Shown: in pieces, positions 8,939-17,441 of the stretch
Layout of the letters: every line of letters begins with the position of its first letter
How positions within the stretch are numbered: position 1 is the first letter of the stretch
From: Leptospiraceae bacterium
GTDB taxonomy: Bacteria; Spirochaetota; Leptospiria; Leptospirales; Leptospiraceae
Length of the DNA: 64,000 nucleotides
Direction of reading: 5' to 3'
Assembly: GCA_016708435.1 (NCBI GenBank)
Contig: JADJFV010000007.1
Coordinates: 124,001 to 188,000, forward strand
Translations under genes and position numbers: made by a program
The notes under the pieces: generated by a model
Databases searched by the model: none
Told to the model about the DNA's origin: nothing
The model's input: the letters and a program-made list of their open reading frames with translations, nothing else

Positions 8939-9592
8939 TTATCGCGTTCTTATTAATGACTTAATTTCTTTTTTGAGAATAGTCTTTGCAGACCCATCTT
9001 TAAAGAAAGCTTGCACAGTATCGCGATTTACTTTTGTGTGCACATTTTCTAGTCTAGTTCCATTTTTTAATTCTAGATTATCACCGTAGTTTTCAAAAAT
9101 AGGCTTTTTGTCTTTCGTAGATTTACTGGGAACTTTCTCTTCTTTTACTTCTTCTTTTTCTGCTGGTAATATGAGTTGTGCGACTTCCTGAGAACTACCA
9201 ACACATTTTACAGGATGCAGAGAGCCCGGAGATACATAGCCTTCATATACCTTTCCCGTGAGCGGGGAAAACAGAATGTAATCACCATCTCTTTTTTCAG
9301 AAGATGTCCAAAAAAATTCAGTTTCCGCAAAATGCATCTTATCCCCATTGAATTTATAAAAACTCTCCCATTCAGCAAGACTTGGAATATGAAGGTTTTG
9401 TTCTTTGCAATACAAAGAGGCACTCCAGTTCATTTCGATTGCAGGGGAATTCTCCCAACATACTTCTGCAATCGAAGTAAAACCAGCAGGACATTTTAGA
9501 AGAGAGACAGATCTTTCTTGTTGTAAACATCCCCCATCTAAAAATGCCAAGCTGAATAAAAAGAAAAGTAACCTAGTCTTGTTCTTTGCCAT
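8939..9592 (-). CDS. Lipoprotein with DUF1566-like domain
   Basis: A 217-aa lipoprotein with a signal peptide ending LDGGC (lipid Cys22). Residues 33-125 form a DUF1566/Fib_succ_major-like module: MNWSASLYCKEQNLHIPSLA, EFFWTSSEKRDG and a closing HPVKCVG. The same module occurs in the secreted 110-aa protein at 21530. A Lys/Glu-rich linker leads to a C-terminal beta segment (LELKNGTRLENVHTKVNRDT, FFKDGSAKTILKKEI) like that ending the FecR lipoprotein. Its start overlaps the end of the upstream gene by 20 bp, indicating one operon. The ligand is unknown; DUF1566 relates distantly to C-type-lectin and FGE folds. Confidence 0.75.
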   Translation of the reverse strand: MAKNKTRLLFFLFSLAFLDGGCLQQERSVSLLKCPAGFTSIAEVCWENSPAIEMNWSASLYCKEQNLHIPSLAEWESFYKFNGDKMHFAETEFFWTSSEKRDGDYILFSPLTGKVYEGYVSPGSLHPVKCVGSSQEVAQLILPAEKEEVKEEKVPSKSTKDKKPIFENYGDNLELKNGTRLENVHTKVNRDTVQAFFKDGSAKTILKKEIKSLIRTR

Positions 9593-10451
9593 CTACTTTC
9601 ACTGTTAATTTGGCAGACTTGATCTGATATTTAAAATAGCCATCAGAGGATTCTGTTTTTGTAGTTTCATTCGATGTTTTAGCCGATTCAGATACGATAT
9701 TAGAGTCATCTCTTTTTTTTCTAAACCCACCAAACAACCCTTCAAAAAAATTCTTATCGGGAACACTAGGAGTATTTGCACTTATTTGAGTTCCTACTTT
9801 CTTGATACCTTTAGATTGTTTTTCGATTATAGAACCTGCAGTCATTTCTTCGGTAGAGGACTCTTCGTTGATTGTCCGAAGTTTTTCCGTTTCGCCTCTT
9901 GCCTCATCTCTTCTATTCGCAACTGTTTTGGCTACCTTTGGAAAAAAAACCGCTCCCCAAGGCGCAATCCAATGCTGAAACATAGTTGGAATAATTAGCA
10001 CGTAACCTAAACCTAATTTTGGAACCACAGCTAAAGTGTCTAATATTCTATTCCCACTGCTTTTATACAATAGACAACGTGCTGAGTCAAGAAGTCCATA
10101 GACCTTGGAGCATTCCAAGTCATTCTGAGTAGTTATTGTAACAACAGGTCCTATAAACATTTCAGAGAAACCTTTGCCTATTCCATAATAGGAGCCTATC
10201 ATCCACCTAGGAAGTAACAATAAACCACTCTTCACACGATTCGGGTCATCTACCCCTGCCAACCAATCCTCAAACTCCGTATCGGGAATGCCTACAGCGT
10301 AATCTGCCATTATTTCATAGTCTTCTTTTGAATCATATTTTTGTTCATAAGTAAAAGCTCTATGCAAATCGGCAGTGGTCATACAATTCGAGACCATACT
10401 AATTAAAATAATTAGTATGGCTAAACCGGTTTTATAGAATCGCCCGTTCAT
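9573..10451 (-). CDS. Lipoprotein of unknown function
   Basis: A 292-aa predicted lipoprotein (signal peptide with SMVSNC, lipid Cys23). The body has a WxxGxxDPNRV segment and a hydrophobic VPKLGLGYVLIIPTMFQHWI stretch, then a charged, Ser/Thr-rich tail. I do not recognise the family. Its ATG overlaps the upstream stop by 4 bp (ATGA) and AAAGGG lies just upstream, so it is co-translated with the preceding lipoprotein gene. Two Cys residues (CSKVYGLLDSARCL) could form a disulfide in the periplasm. Confidence 0.7.
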   Translation of the reverse strand: MNGRFYKTGLAILIILISMVSNCMTTADLHRAFTYEQKYDSKEDYEIMADYAVGIPDTEFEDWLAGVDDPNRVKSGLLLLPRWMIGSYYGIGKGFSEMFIGPVVTITTQNDLECSKVYGLLDSARCLLYKSSGNRILDTLAVVPKLGLGYVLIIPTMFQHWIAPWGAVFFPKVAKTVANRRDEARGETEKLRTINEESSTEEMTAGSIIEKQSKGIKKVGTQISANTPSVPDKNFFEGLFGGFRKKRDDSNIVSESAKTSNETTKTESSDGYFKYQIKSAKLTVKVDGKEQD

Positions 10452-11110
10452 TTTTTTCCCTTTTTCACAGGGGCAACTTCGTCACCTGTATCCGATGCAT
10501 CAATCGCAATAAGTTCCACTGCCCTTGCGGATACAGTCGAACATGCTTTCACTGTAACACTTCCTCCTTTGTCTACTACGTCAGTAGAAACCTGGTAATA
10601 TGGATCAAAGATAGCATAACCATTTGTAAAATCTTCATTCAATAAAAAAAGATCAGACTTATTTCTAGCTTGTTGAATTGCATAGTTAATCACCGGATCA
10701 TTCGGACCTTCTTTAATTCCATATAAGCCATTCGTCACAACCGCTACCGGCGTGACTGGTTTTTGTGAATCATTGGGATTCATGACAACAGGTGCTTCAT
10801 AGTTAGCATATTGTATTGTAGATATTGATTCGTAATAGGTATTATCCGCCGAAGCGCAGTCAATGAAAACAGGCTTTTTAGGGTCAGCCAAGAATCTTCT
10901 ACATTGTAAATCCACGCATTGCTGCTTTCCTTTTTGCCTGTTTTTTAATTTCAAGACATACTTTTCTTGAATGACTCTTGGATTAAAACTTCCTTCTAAC
11001 TTTTCTCCTTCCATTTTCTTTGTAATCTCAATTTTCTTTTCTTTTGCCTCTCCTACAGATGCACAAGAAAAGCCTAATCCAATCATAATTGTTAATATTA
11101 ATATTCTCAT
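10448..11110 (-). CDS. Lipoprotein of unknown function
   Basis: A 220-aa predicted lipoprotein: MRILILTIMIGLGFSC gives a short signal peptide and lipid Cys16. The mature part has a CxxxxCRRF cluster (KQQCVDLQCRRFLADPKKPV), also seen in related form in the next gene upstream (ICVELECKGEG..), so the two products are likely paralogues. GAGGGAAAAA precedes the ATG. It sits second in the operon, 57 bp after the 198-aa lipoprotein gene and overlapping the next gene by 4 bp. Function is unknown. Confidence 0.7.
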   Translation of the reverse strand: MRILILTIMIGLGFSCASVGEAKEKKIEITKKMEGEKLEGSFNPRVIQEKYVLKLKNRQKGKQQCVDLQCRRFLADPKKPVFIDCASADNTYYESISTIQYANYEAPVVMNPNDSQKPVTPVAVVTNGLYGIKEGPNDPVINYAIQQARNKSDLFLLNEDFTNGYAIFDPYYQVSTDVVDKGGSVTVKACSTVSARAVELIAIDASDTGDEVAPVKKGKK

Positions 11111-11167
11111 TTTTTCCCTCGTGAGTTTAGTTGCTCGGTAGAACGCCTTTTATTTCTAATTTCAAAT

Positions 11168-11737
11168 CTAACTCTTTTTCTTTTTTGCCTTTAGCCGCTT
11201 CGGTAGCAGTTGCCATTGTATAAAAATACCCCATACCAGTTGCAACCACGCAGGCTTTAGATTTAAAATCTCTCTCCCTATTTTTTCGTAACTAGTGGTA
11301 ATGAAATACCTAGGACGTATTAATCCATCTGCTTTATCTCCTAAAAGTTCTATGAGAGCATAATCAGCCTTAGTCTTTGCTGCCTCTGTTACACTAGCAG
11401 TAGGATTAGAAAAATCCGCACGTAGCGGCTTAGATGTATCATCCGGTAAATAATGAACGGGTAATCCGAAAAAACGATTTTTTTCATTGAATTCGCAAAC
11501 TTTATCACTCCCTTCTCCCTTACATTCCAACTCAACGCAAATGCTTGGTGTCTTCTTTGCTGCAATCACAGAATATTTTGGAATTTCCGTAAGCTCCGCA
11601 ACTATATTTTTTCCTTTGTAATTCAAATACAATTTGTTATTGTATGTGAGAGGTCTTCTCTCTTCTAATGCTGTAGCACAGTTTATCAAGATCAGTAAAC
11701 CGGCTGTCACCAAAAACTGCATCAAAAAACTTTTCAT
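11168..11737 (-). CDS. Lipoprotein of unknown function, first gene of operon
   Basis: Starting at ATG 11737, preceded by AAGGAGATTAAGG, the product is 189 aa. The longer in-frame start at 11764 has no ribosome site. It has a signal peptide ending LILINC, a CVELECKG motif shared with the next gene, and a segment ALIELLGDKADGLIRPRYFI. The Cys pattern suggests a small disulfide-bonded envelope protein. The upstream 188-nt leader begins at promoter module 1 (11932-12033), so this gene heads an operon of lipoproteins running to 7748. No known family was recognised. Confidence 0.7.
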   Translation of the reverse strand: MKSFLMQFLVTAGLLILINCATALEERRPLTYNNKLYLNYKGKNIVAELTEIPKYSVIAAKKTPSICVELECKGEGSDKVCEFNEKNRFFGLPVHYLPDDTSKPLRADFSNPTASVTEAAKTKADYALIELLGDKADGLIRPRYFITTSYEKIGREILNLKPAWLQLVWGIFIQWQLLPKRLKAKKKKS

Positions 11738-11931
11738 CCTTAATCTCCTTTTTGTAAAGGTCAATGCGTGGAAGTAAATTGGCTTTGTAGCTATGCACCA
11801 CTTCGCGTGAATAAGCTCCGCCTATATCCAAGAAAGAAATTATTCCCAATTACCAAAAAAGAACTATATACTTTAAAATCGGAATCCATTTTTGGTAATT
11901 GTTTTCATCTATCTAGCATTGATCTCAATTA

Positions 11932-12033
11932 AGTATGCCCGCTATTTTTGGGTTTGTCAATCCTCAAGGTTGAGGATATTTTACAAAAAAAAATCTCATT
12001 TCAGTGAAAATCTCATCAATATTGACTATATAT
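11932..12033 (-). promoter_or_regulatory. Promoter module 1 (palindrome-controlled), drives the lipoprotein operon
   Basis: On the minus strand: -35 TTGACA (11960-11955), 17-bp spacer, -10 CATACT (11937-11932). A proximal operator overlaps the upstream edge of the -35: ATCCTCAA-GG-TTGAGGAT (11960-11977). The distal operator around 12020 is degenerate (TCATCAATATTGA). It is the most divergent of five modules, but proximal-operator spacing is the same. Confidence 0.75.
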
Positions 12034-12064
12034 CGCCTATCGTATTAAAAATGGGAAATTTTGT

Positions 12065-12253
12065 CTAAGTTTCATTTATCTCGTCATCGTTCAAAAGAAA
12101 ATCCATACTTGCATCGCGGAAGTTAGGACAATTCTGGCATTCACTTAAATTGGAAAGCTGCGCATTCCTACGAATGCAGCGGCTGAATACAATCTCACTC
12201 TCTCGACTTTTTTCCAATGCAAGGAGTCCACATTGCTGTTTCGTATTGTTCAT
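12065..12253 (-). CDS. Small CxxC protein of unknown function
   Basis: The chosen ATG at 12253 has AGAGG seven nt upstream and gives a 62-aa product, MNNTKQQCGLLALEKSRESE.. with SECQNCPNF (CxxC) and two further Cys at 8 and 26. The longer start at 12295 would lie inside the promoter -10. There is no signal peptide, so it may be a small cytoplasmic metal- or thiol-binding protein. It is the only gene of its unit and has promoter module 2 about 25 nt upstream of the start codon. The family is unknown. Confidence 0.6.
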   Translation of the reverse strand: MNNTKQQCGLLALEKSRESEIVFSRCIRRNAQLSNLSECQNCPNFRDASMDFLLNDDEINET

Positions 12254-12284
12254 AGAATACCTCTTCTCAGTTTCATTGAGACTC

Positions 12285-12386
12285 AGTATGACCAATAAAA
12301 TTCAGTTTGTCAATACCCCAAATTAGGTAGATTTTGCAAAAAAGAAGCTTTTTAAAGAGAAATATCCCCAATATTGGGGATATTTC
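12285..12386 (-). promoter_or_regulatory. Promoter module 2 with 28-bp perfect palindrome
   Basis: Minus strand: -35 TTGACA (12313-12308), 17-bp spacer, -10 CATACT (12290-12285). Proximal operator TACCCCAAATTAGGTA (12314-12329), centred near -43.5 from the predicted start. Distal operator is a perfect 28-bp palindrome at 12359-12386 (core ATCCCCAATATTGGGGAT), centred near -94.5. Operator centres are 51 bp apart. Confidence 0.85.
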
Positions 12387-12523
12387 CACTAACGTATATA
12401 GCCTAACGAAATAGGCAGTAAGTAACGGCGGTAAAATACTAAAACCATCTATGCCTCTGTGGCAAAACAGACTGAGTAGTTACGCTCTCTTTAAAAAAAG
12501 ATTCTCTGTGTTTAAAAATGTAG

Positions 12524-12607
12524 AACATCACTGATCTTTTTAAAAACATCACTGATCTTTTCTAAATCATCAGTGATCTTTCTTGAAACAACACTGATCT
12601 TTTCTAT
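12524..12607. repeat. Four tandem 21-bp repeats
   Basis: Units at 12524-12544, 12545-12565, 12566-12586 and 12587-12607 share AACATCACTGATCTTTT with small changes. Read on the minus strand in one frame they give 7-residue repeats (RKITDDL, EKISDVF, KKISDVL) at the end of an open frame 12512-12709 that lacks a ribosome site. They are too short and too contiguous for a CRISPR. Role unknown; the rest of 12390-13029 appears non-coding. Confidence 0.75.
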
Positions 12608-13029
12608 TTCTAGCCTTTTGTTTTGTTTGAGTAAAGGGGGATTCGGGATTTTTAGTGTTTGCTGTTTGCGTAGTAATGACGAGTGTTCTAGAACCGACAT
12701 GAAAGCCACGTAGAAGGAATCTTCGAGCCGAATTCGGCTTTTATGTGGCTTTTAGGTCAGGGTTAGATTGCGGTTAGGGAATTGGGTTATATATTTGTAT
12801 TCGTTTGTTTTGTCATTCTCTCATTTGTATTTCTTTACGATTATCATAGAACTGGCTGTTTCTGTTGCGATGGTTAGCAACAAGAAAATTGCCTAGCAAA
12901 ATAGACCAATCAACTTTTGCTTTTTTGAATCATAGATATGATATAAGCAAATTCAACGCGCTCAAAAACTTGCATATTTAGCAATCACTTGACTTAGTCT
13001 AAAAACACTGGAAGTAACAGGTATAAATT

Positions 13030-14700
13030 TTATCTATATTTTTTCACCACGATAATAGCGTTAGAAGTTTCTGCTGATGAACCCAACGTTGATGAACTTA
13101 ATTCTGTTCCACCAAAAATTTTCTTCTTATAATAATTATTGCCATTGGCTGTATAAAGTATGCCTTCCGAGTCATCGATATAAGTAGATTGACTCATTGA
13201 AACAGAGCCTGAATAGACAATCTGTCCTGTAGCAGAATATGTTGCCCAGTTAGAACCACAAAAAATGATTCCTTGTTTAGATACTGGAGGAATCTGGAAG
13301 CCACTACATCCCGGCACTGAATATGAAGTTTTAAATAACGTTCCTACAGGATAAAAGTTATATGAATAAGGAGGATTGGCTTGAGAGAAAAAACCACCTG
13401 ACCATATTAAATAAGAAAAAATCGTCCCGCTTTGGGAAATATAAAGAAAATGTTCCAAGTCATCCTTAAAAACATAGTCTCCTGGAATAGACGTAACATA
13501 CGATGTTGAACCAGTAGGACTCAGTGCATAAACGTAAATTGTTCCACCAGTAGCTGCGTAAATGTATGAACCATATGAGGATATCTTTAAATAAGCATTT
13601 GTTGGTATACCTAAACCTGCTCCGTTTTTGATAGTTCCGTCGGGATTAAGTTCAAGAACAGATGACAATCCAGAAATATATATTCTTGATTGATAGTATT
13701 CCATTGAAAGCCCCCCAGTGACAAAATTTGTCGAACCGATACCTGTGAAGTCGGATAAATTACCGTCTCCACCTATTTTTAAAACACCTCCAGCAACAGT
13801 TCCCAAATAATATAAATACTCATTATTTGTTGCAAGTTTTAATTGCTTTATCTGTGGATTACTACTAAAAGTGTAGATTTTTTTCAAGCCAGCAAATGCT
13901 TCATTAGCCGTTATAAAAAATGAAGTTATTGTTCCATTACTATTTCCAGAAAATAGAATCGTGTTATAATAAGAGAAATTTCCGTACGAAGAGCTAGGTA
14001 TATTGGAGGAAGTAGTCTGAACAGTAATACCTCCACTGTTGCATTCTCCCGTAATTGGTGGTATCGCTACGATTTGTGTTTTTGTTGCAGATACAACTTG
14101 CAAAGTACAATTTGGTAAGGTCACTATATTATTGGCGAGAGTTGTATCAAAATTAGTTCCTGAAATTGTAATAGGCGTACCCATTGTTCCTGTTGTAGGG
14201 GATATACTAGTTACGGTTGGTAGTGGTGCTGTTAAGGCAGTTTTCTGCACAATGTTAGAATCCCTATTCCCAGCAGAGTCTCTAGCTCGAACAATAAAAT
14301 AATACGCAGTATTAGCCGTTAGACCAGTAACCGTATATGTGACAGCACCAGCCGTTGAAGAAAAACTAACCAGTGAGAAATTTTCCCCACCGGAGATTGT
14401 AGCGGCATATATATCATAGACCAATGTTTCTTGAGGAGTTATATTATCAGTGCCAGCAGCCCAATTGAGAGTAATGGATGTTGAACTTGCTGCTGTCGCT
14501 GAAGTTAGACCAGCAAAAACTGGCGGCGTAGTATCCGCTGTATCTCCGTTGATTGTTATTGAATTGCCCACCAAAGGCGAAATCAACTGCATTAAAAGCA
14601 AAGCCACATTATCTGTAGGATTATTATAATTTGCTTTCGCTGAACAAGCTATTAGGTTTATGACAACTGTCGCCATGATAATTTTTATTGTTTGATTCAT
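13030..14700 (-). CDS. FN3/TIG-domain surface lipoprotein with propeller-like C-terminus
   Basis: A 556-aa lipoprotein (signal peptide ending NLIAC, lipid Cys19). A fibronectin type III domain lies at about 58-155 (DTTPPVFAGLTSAT, SITLNWAAGTDN, TAYYFIVRARDSAGN). An IPT/TIG Ig-like domain follows at about 160-245 (PTVTSISPTTGTMGTPITIS, GTNFD). The last 300 residues are repetitive beta sequence with recurring short YLYY/IYVYA/LYI strands, suggesting a beta-propeller. The protein is probably surface-displayed and adhesive or ligand-binding. GGGAGCCTAT precedes the ATG, 10 bp after the stop of the caspase-like gene, so the two are co-transcribed from promoter module 3. Confidence 0.85.
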   Translation of the reverse strand: MNQTIKIIMATVVINLIACSAKANYNNPTDNVALLLMQLISPLVGNSITINGDTADTTPPVFAGLTSATAASSTSITLNWAAGTDNITPQETLVYDIYAATISGGENFSLVSFSSTAGAVTYTVTGLTANTAYYFIVRARDSAGNRDSNIVQKTALTAPLPTVTSISPTTGTMGTPITISGTNFDTTLANNIVTLPNCTLQVVSATKTQIVAIPPITGECNSGGITVQTTSSNIPSSSYGNFSYYNTILFSGNSNGTITSFFITANEAFAGLKKIYTFSSNPQIKQLKLATNNEYLYYLGTVAGGVLKIGGDGNLSDFTGIGSTNFVTGGLSMEYYQSRIYISGLSSVLELNPDGTIKNGAGLGIPTNAYLKISSYGSYIYAATGGTIYVYALSPTGSTSYVTSIPGDYVFKDDLEHFLYISQSGTIFSYLIWSGGFFSQANPPYSYNFYPVGTLFKTSYSVPGCSGFQIPPVSKQGIIFCGSNWATYSATGQIVYSGSVSMSQSTYIDDSEGILYTANGNNYYKKKIFGGTELSSSTLGSSAETSNAIIVVKKYR

Positions 14701-14710
14701 ATAGGCTCCC

Positions 14711-16129
14711 TTAAAAATGAATAGTAAATTCTAAAACTGCTTTGTTTTCTAGCTTGTATTCAGGCAAATTCTTTGCATTTGTCATTGTCTGAATTGGCTC
14801 TCTATAAAAATGAAAACCTATTCCTTCTTTTGGTTTTTCAGCCTCAGTGAGTACCGCGGCATCGAATATGTTCCAAAGCCAAAATCCAATCAGTAGAAAA
14901 TACGCACTTTGTAAAGAGACCTCTGCTGAATGCAAGTCAGACTTTTTGTTTTGTTGATTGAAATACATCGGGAAAAAAGAGGAGCCCGGAATCGCATACG
15001 CACTATTATACGCAGATTGCGCTGAGTTAAATTCTTTCTGATGAGTGAGAAAATTAGCAAGAAAACCAAGTCCTAAGACAAAATAACTTCCTCCCCGCCA
15101 TTTCTCTCCGGCTACATATTGACCAAAGCCGGGAACTATTGCAGACCTCCATACATAAGACATTTTCATTTTTGTCTTATTATAATTGTTCTCTTCTACT
15201 AGACTTTTCGTTCTACTTCCTTTCACGGAAATAGGAAGGTCGCCATATTTTTCTTTATAATACTTAACAAAAGGTTTTTGTTGTTTATTGTTTCCAAGTG
15301 ACCATTCATTTACACCTACTTGCACATAGTCTTCTAGCTCACCGAATGAAACAATTCCATCATTGTTAGAATCAGCTTTTCCTTCCATACCATAAGCAAG
15401 GTATTTTGTAAATACTCCAAAGTCTGATTTCGGATCTTCGAAACTATAATAACCGGACTTAGTAGAAAAGAAAGTAGCGGCTACTTCTGCTTTTGCGAAC
15501 TTATCTGATTGGAGTCCTTCTTTTTGATTTCCTTTCGTGCTTGTAATTACATCTCTACATGCATCTAATATCAGAAGAGATTTTTTAATTCCCTTTTCAT
15601 TTATTTTTCCAATTATATTATTTACTTTAATCGCGGAATACGTAACCTTATCAAACACCGTATCTACAGGTAATATATAGCCTTCTCCTTTTGAATCAGA
15701 AACGCCATGACCGGAAAAGAAAAAAAGAATTGTATCGTTCTTTTCCGCACTCGATAAAATAATATCTAATTTTTCTTCAATATTGATTCGAGTCGGATAT
15801 AAAGTATTCTTTGCATCTACATCATCTGTCATTACAAAGACCTTTCCAAACTCTCCCTGCTCCATTAACAATTGTCCAATAATCTTTGCATCATTACGCG
15901 CTTTGCTTAATTTGCCAATAGCCACATCATTGTAATCATTCACACCAATGACAATTGCCCAACGCCTTGCATCGTCCGGATCATCAGCTTGCAGAAGTAG
16001 ACCTTTACGCTTCGGTTTGTCGTTCAATGGCTTTTTTGCTTCTGCACTTATCGTCGTAGAAATCAAAAATCCAATCCCTAAACACAAACAAGCAATCACC
16101 GTTTGAAGATTTTTATTATTTAGAATCAA
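14711..16129 (-). CDS. Exported caspase-like (peptidase C14) protein with EF-hand and C-terminal membrane segment
   Basis: The start is taken as TTG 16129, with GAGGGGAG seven nt upstream. The longer frame to ATG 16210 would begin within a few bases of the predicted transcription start. The 472-aa product has an N-terminal hydrophobic signal (VIACLCLGIGFLISTTISA), then a caspase-fold domain: AIVIGVNDYND, catalytic His in FFFSGHGV (about residue 141) and Cys in LLILDACRD (about 191). An EF-hand loop, DSNNDGIVSFGEL, follows, so calcium may regulate it. The C-terminal part (VPGFGQYVAGEKWRGG plus hydrophobic helices) resembles DUF5683. It is an envelope protease of unknown substrate, in an operon with the FN3/TIG lipoprotein. 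Confidence 0.88.
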   Translation of the reverse strand: MILNNKNLQTVIACLCLGIGFLISTTISAEAKKPLNDKPKRKGLLLQADDPDDARRWAIVIGVNDYNDVAIGKLSKARNDAKIIGQLLMEQGEFGKVFVMTDDVDAKNTLYPTRINIEEKLDIILSSAEKNDTILFFFSGHGVSDSKGEGYILPVDTVFDKVTYSAIKVNNIIGKINEKGIKKSLLILDACRDVITSTKGNQKEGLQSDKFAKAEVAATFFSTKSGYYSFEDPKSDFGVFTKYLAYGMEGKADSNNDGIVSFGELEDYVQVGVNEWSLGNNKQQKPFVKYYKEKYGDLPISVKGSRTKSLVEENNYNKTKMKMSYVWRSAIVPGFGQYVAGEKWRGGSYFVLGLGFLANFLTHQKEFNSAQSAYNSAYAIPGSSFFPMYFNQQNKKSDLHSAEVSLQSAYFLLIGFWLWNIFDAAVLTEAEKPKEGIGFHFYREPIQTMTNAKNLPEYKLENKAVLEFTIHF

Positions 16130-16145
16130 AGATTTTCTCCCCTCG
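16127..16145 (-). promoter_or_regulatory. Ribosome-binding site deciding a TTG start
   Basis: GAGGGGAG followed by 7 nt and TTG (16129-16127) on the minus strand. This strong site, together with the promoter -10 at 16221-16216, rules out the longer ATG start at 16210. Confidence 0.7.
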
Positions 16146-16215
16146 CAGTATTTTGGAAATTTGGTAGATTTACCAAGAGTTAAAACTTCATAATTTAAAC
16201 TTAACAGCATAAGTG

Positions 16216-16317
16216 AGTATAGCCATTGTTTTTACGTTTGTCAATACCCCAAATTAGGTAGATTTTACAAAAAAGAAGCTTTTTAAAGAGAAATATCCCC
16301 AATATTGGGGATATTTC
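16216..16317 (-). promoter_or_regulatory. Promoter module 3 with 28-bp perfect palindrome, drives caspase-like operon
   Basis: Minus strand: -35 TTGACA (16244-16239), 17-bp spacer, -10 TATACT (16221-16216), a near-consensus sigma-70 promoter. Proximal operator TACCCCAAATTAGGTA (16245-16260); distal perfect 28-bp palindrome at 16290-16317. About 70 bp of this module are nearly identical to module 2, implying recent duplication or strong constraint. Confidence 0.88.
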
Positions 16318-16403
16318 CACTAACGTAAGAAAATTACTTTGGATATAGTTTTTATATAAAAAGAATATCTGCATCGGATAGTATTAGTTTCGTATAATTG
16401 ATT

Positions 16404-17441
16404 TTAAAAACCCTGATTCATTTCCTTCAACTTGTCAAGGACAGAAAGGAAAAGGCTTTGCGATTCTTGCATGGTGTTCCGCGGTATATAACCAATTACC
16501 TCTAAATCCAAATTTAAATAAGAATCCTGATTCAGAAGATTTAATATTCTATCCTGTAATTCTTGTGAAGCAGGTTTAATTGATTTTAGAATAGTATTTT
16601 CATCTAGTTCACGAAATACCAAACCAAGTTCTTCGTCAGATAAAGAAAGTATTGTGCTATTAAAAAACTGAGAATGTCTTTCTAGCTCTTCTTTTGTAAT
16701 TAATTCTTCTTCGATTCCGGGCAAAGGATAATTGTATTCTTTTAATTGAATAATAAATCCTAAAAAGGCTTTTCGAATATTCTCTATCTCCGTGTTCGTA
16801 AGAGAACTAGATTGTATTTGTTGCTCAATTTGATTTCTTAGTTTAGAAGGAAAGTTTTTTAAAAAAGTATTTAGAGAGTCTCTATCTAATCCGACGAGAG
16901 TTGTCCAAAAATACTTCTCGAACTTAATTTCAATTGGATAAGAATAAATACTTCTGAGTAAATTTGAAAATGGAAATTTATTTTCTTCCTCTTCTTTCGG
17001 GAGATTCTTCAAAAACTTATCCCAGGTGAAAATATCCGCATCGTCTCGGAAACGATTGCTTCTTTCTAGATGGTTTCTATATTCAATTAATTTACATTTT
17101 ATAATATCCGGTAGTGATTGAAAGCTTATAGAGTGTTCGGACGAAGATGGACTGGATAATTCATAGTTTGCGCTTTTCTTAAAAAGTTCTTCCATAAGGC
17201 GCACTCTTTCTATACTTATTTTACTTTTGATTCTGTTTTGTATATATTCGGGAAATGCTTTTTCATCTTGTAGAATTCTAATTATACCCTTTGAGTCGTT
17301 CGGGTAATTCTGGTTAGCTTCTAGTTTTCGGATTGCGTCTACTTCCTTTCTTTGTTCCGCATTTTCATTTGTATTTAAAAACCGATAGCGTAAAAATATT
17401 GTATTGAGTTCATCGATTTGCTTAAAGTCTTTTTTTCTTAT
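16404..17441 (-). CDS. FliG-like protein (motor-switch middle and C-terminal domain homology), start unclear
   Basis: The C-terminal ~75 residues match the FliG C-terminal (torque) domain pattern: LSDEELGLVFRELDENTILK, SIKPASQELQDRIL (compare REVD..ALKGAS.EL..K), then a shortened LEVIGYIPRNTMQESQSLFL helix equivalent to the GPV..V..AQ segment. Before it, LNTFLKNFPSKLRNQIEQQI resembles the FliG middle domain. The frame stays open upstream of GTG 17204 and ATG 17195 for 79 codons, to TAA upstream of 17441, with coding-like sequence (KQIDELNTIFLRYRFLNTNE..) but no ATG/GTG/TTG. So either a rare ATA start (17441) is used or the gene is the 3' part of the preceding ORF, joined by a one-base change in an A7 run. 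It probably acts with the MotA-like product. Confidence 0.65.
   Translation of the reverse strand: MRKKDFKQIDELNTIFLRYRFLNTNENAEQRKEVDAIRKLEANQNYPNDSKGIIRILQDEKAFPEYIQNRIKSKISIERVRLMEELFKKSANYELSSPSSSEHSISFQSLPDIIKCKLIEYRNHLERSNRFRDDADIFTWDKFLKNLPKEEEENKFPFSNLLRSIYSYPIEIKFEKYFWTTLVGLDRDSLNTFLKNFPSKLRNQIEQQIQSSSLTNTEIENIRKAFLGFIIQLKEYNYPLPGIEEELITKEELERHSQFFNSTILSLSDEELGLVFRELDENTILKSIKPASQELQDRILNLLNQDSYLNLDLEVIGYIPRNTMQESQSLFLSVLDKLKEMNQGF

Noticed and set aside
11637..11849. 70-aa frame MGIISFLDIGG.. on the minus strand
   Set aside because: Overlaps the lipoprotein start in another frame, has no ribosome site or family features, and lies in the leader of module 1.
12524..12607. Possible CRISPR array
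   Set aside because: Units are contiguous 21-mers with no spacers of constant length and no cas genes.
12512..12709. 65-aa minus-strand frame with heptad repeats
   Set aside because: No Shine-Dalgarno and coding look limited to the tandem repeats; kept only as a repeat and a finding.
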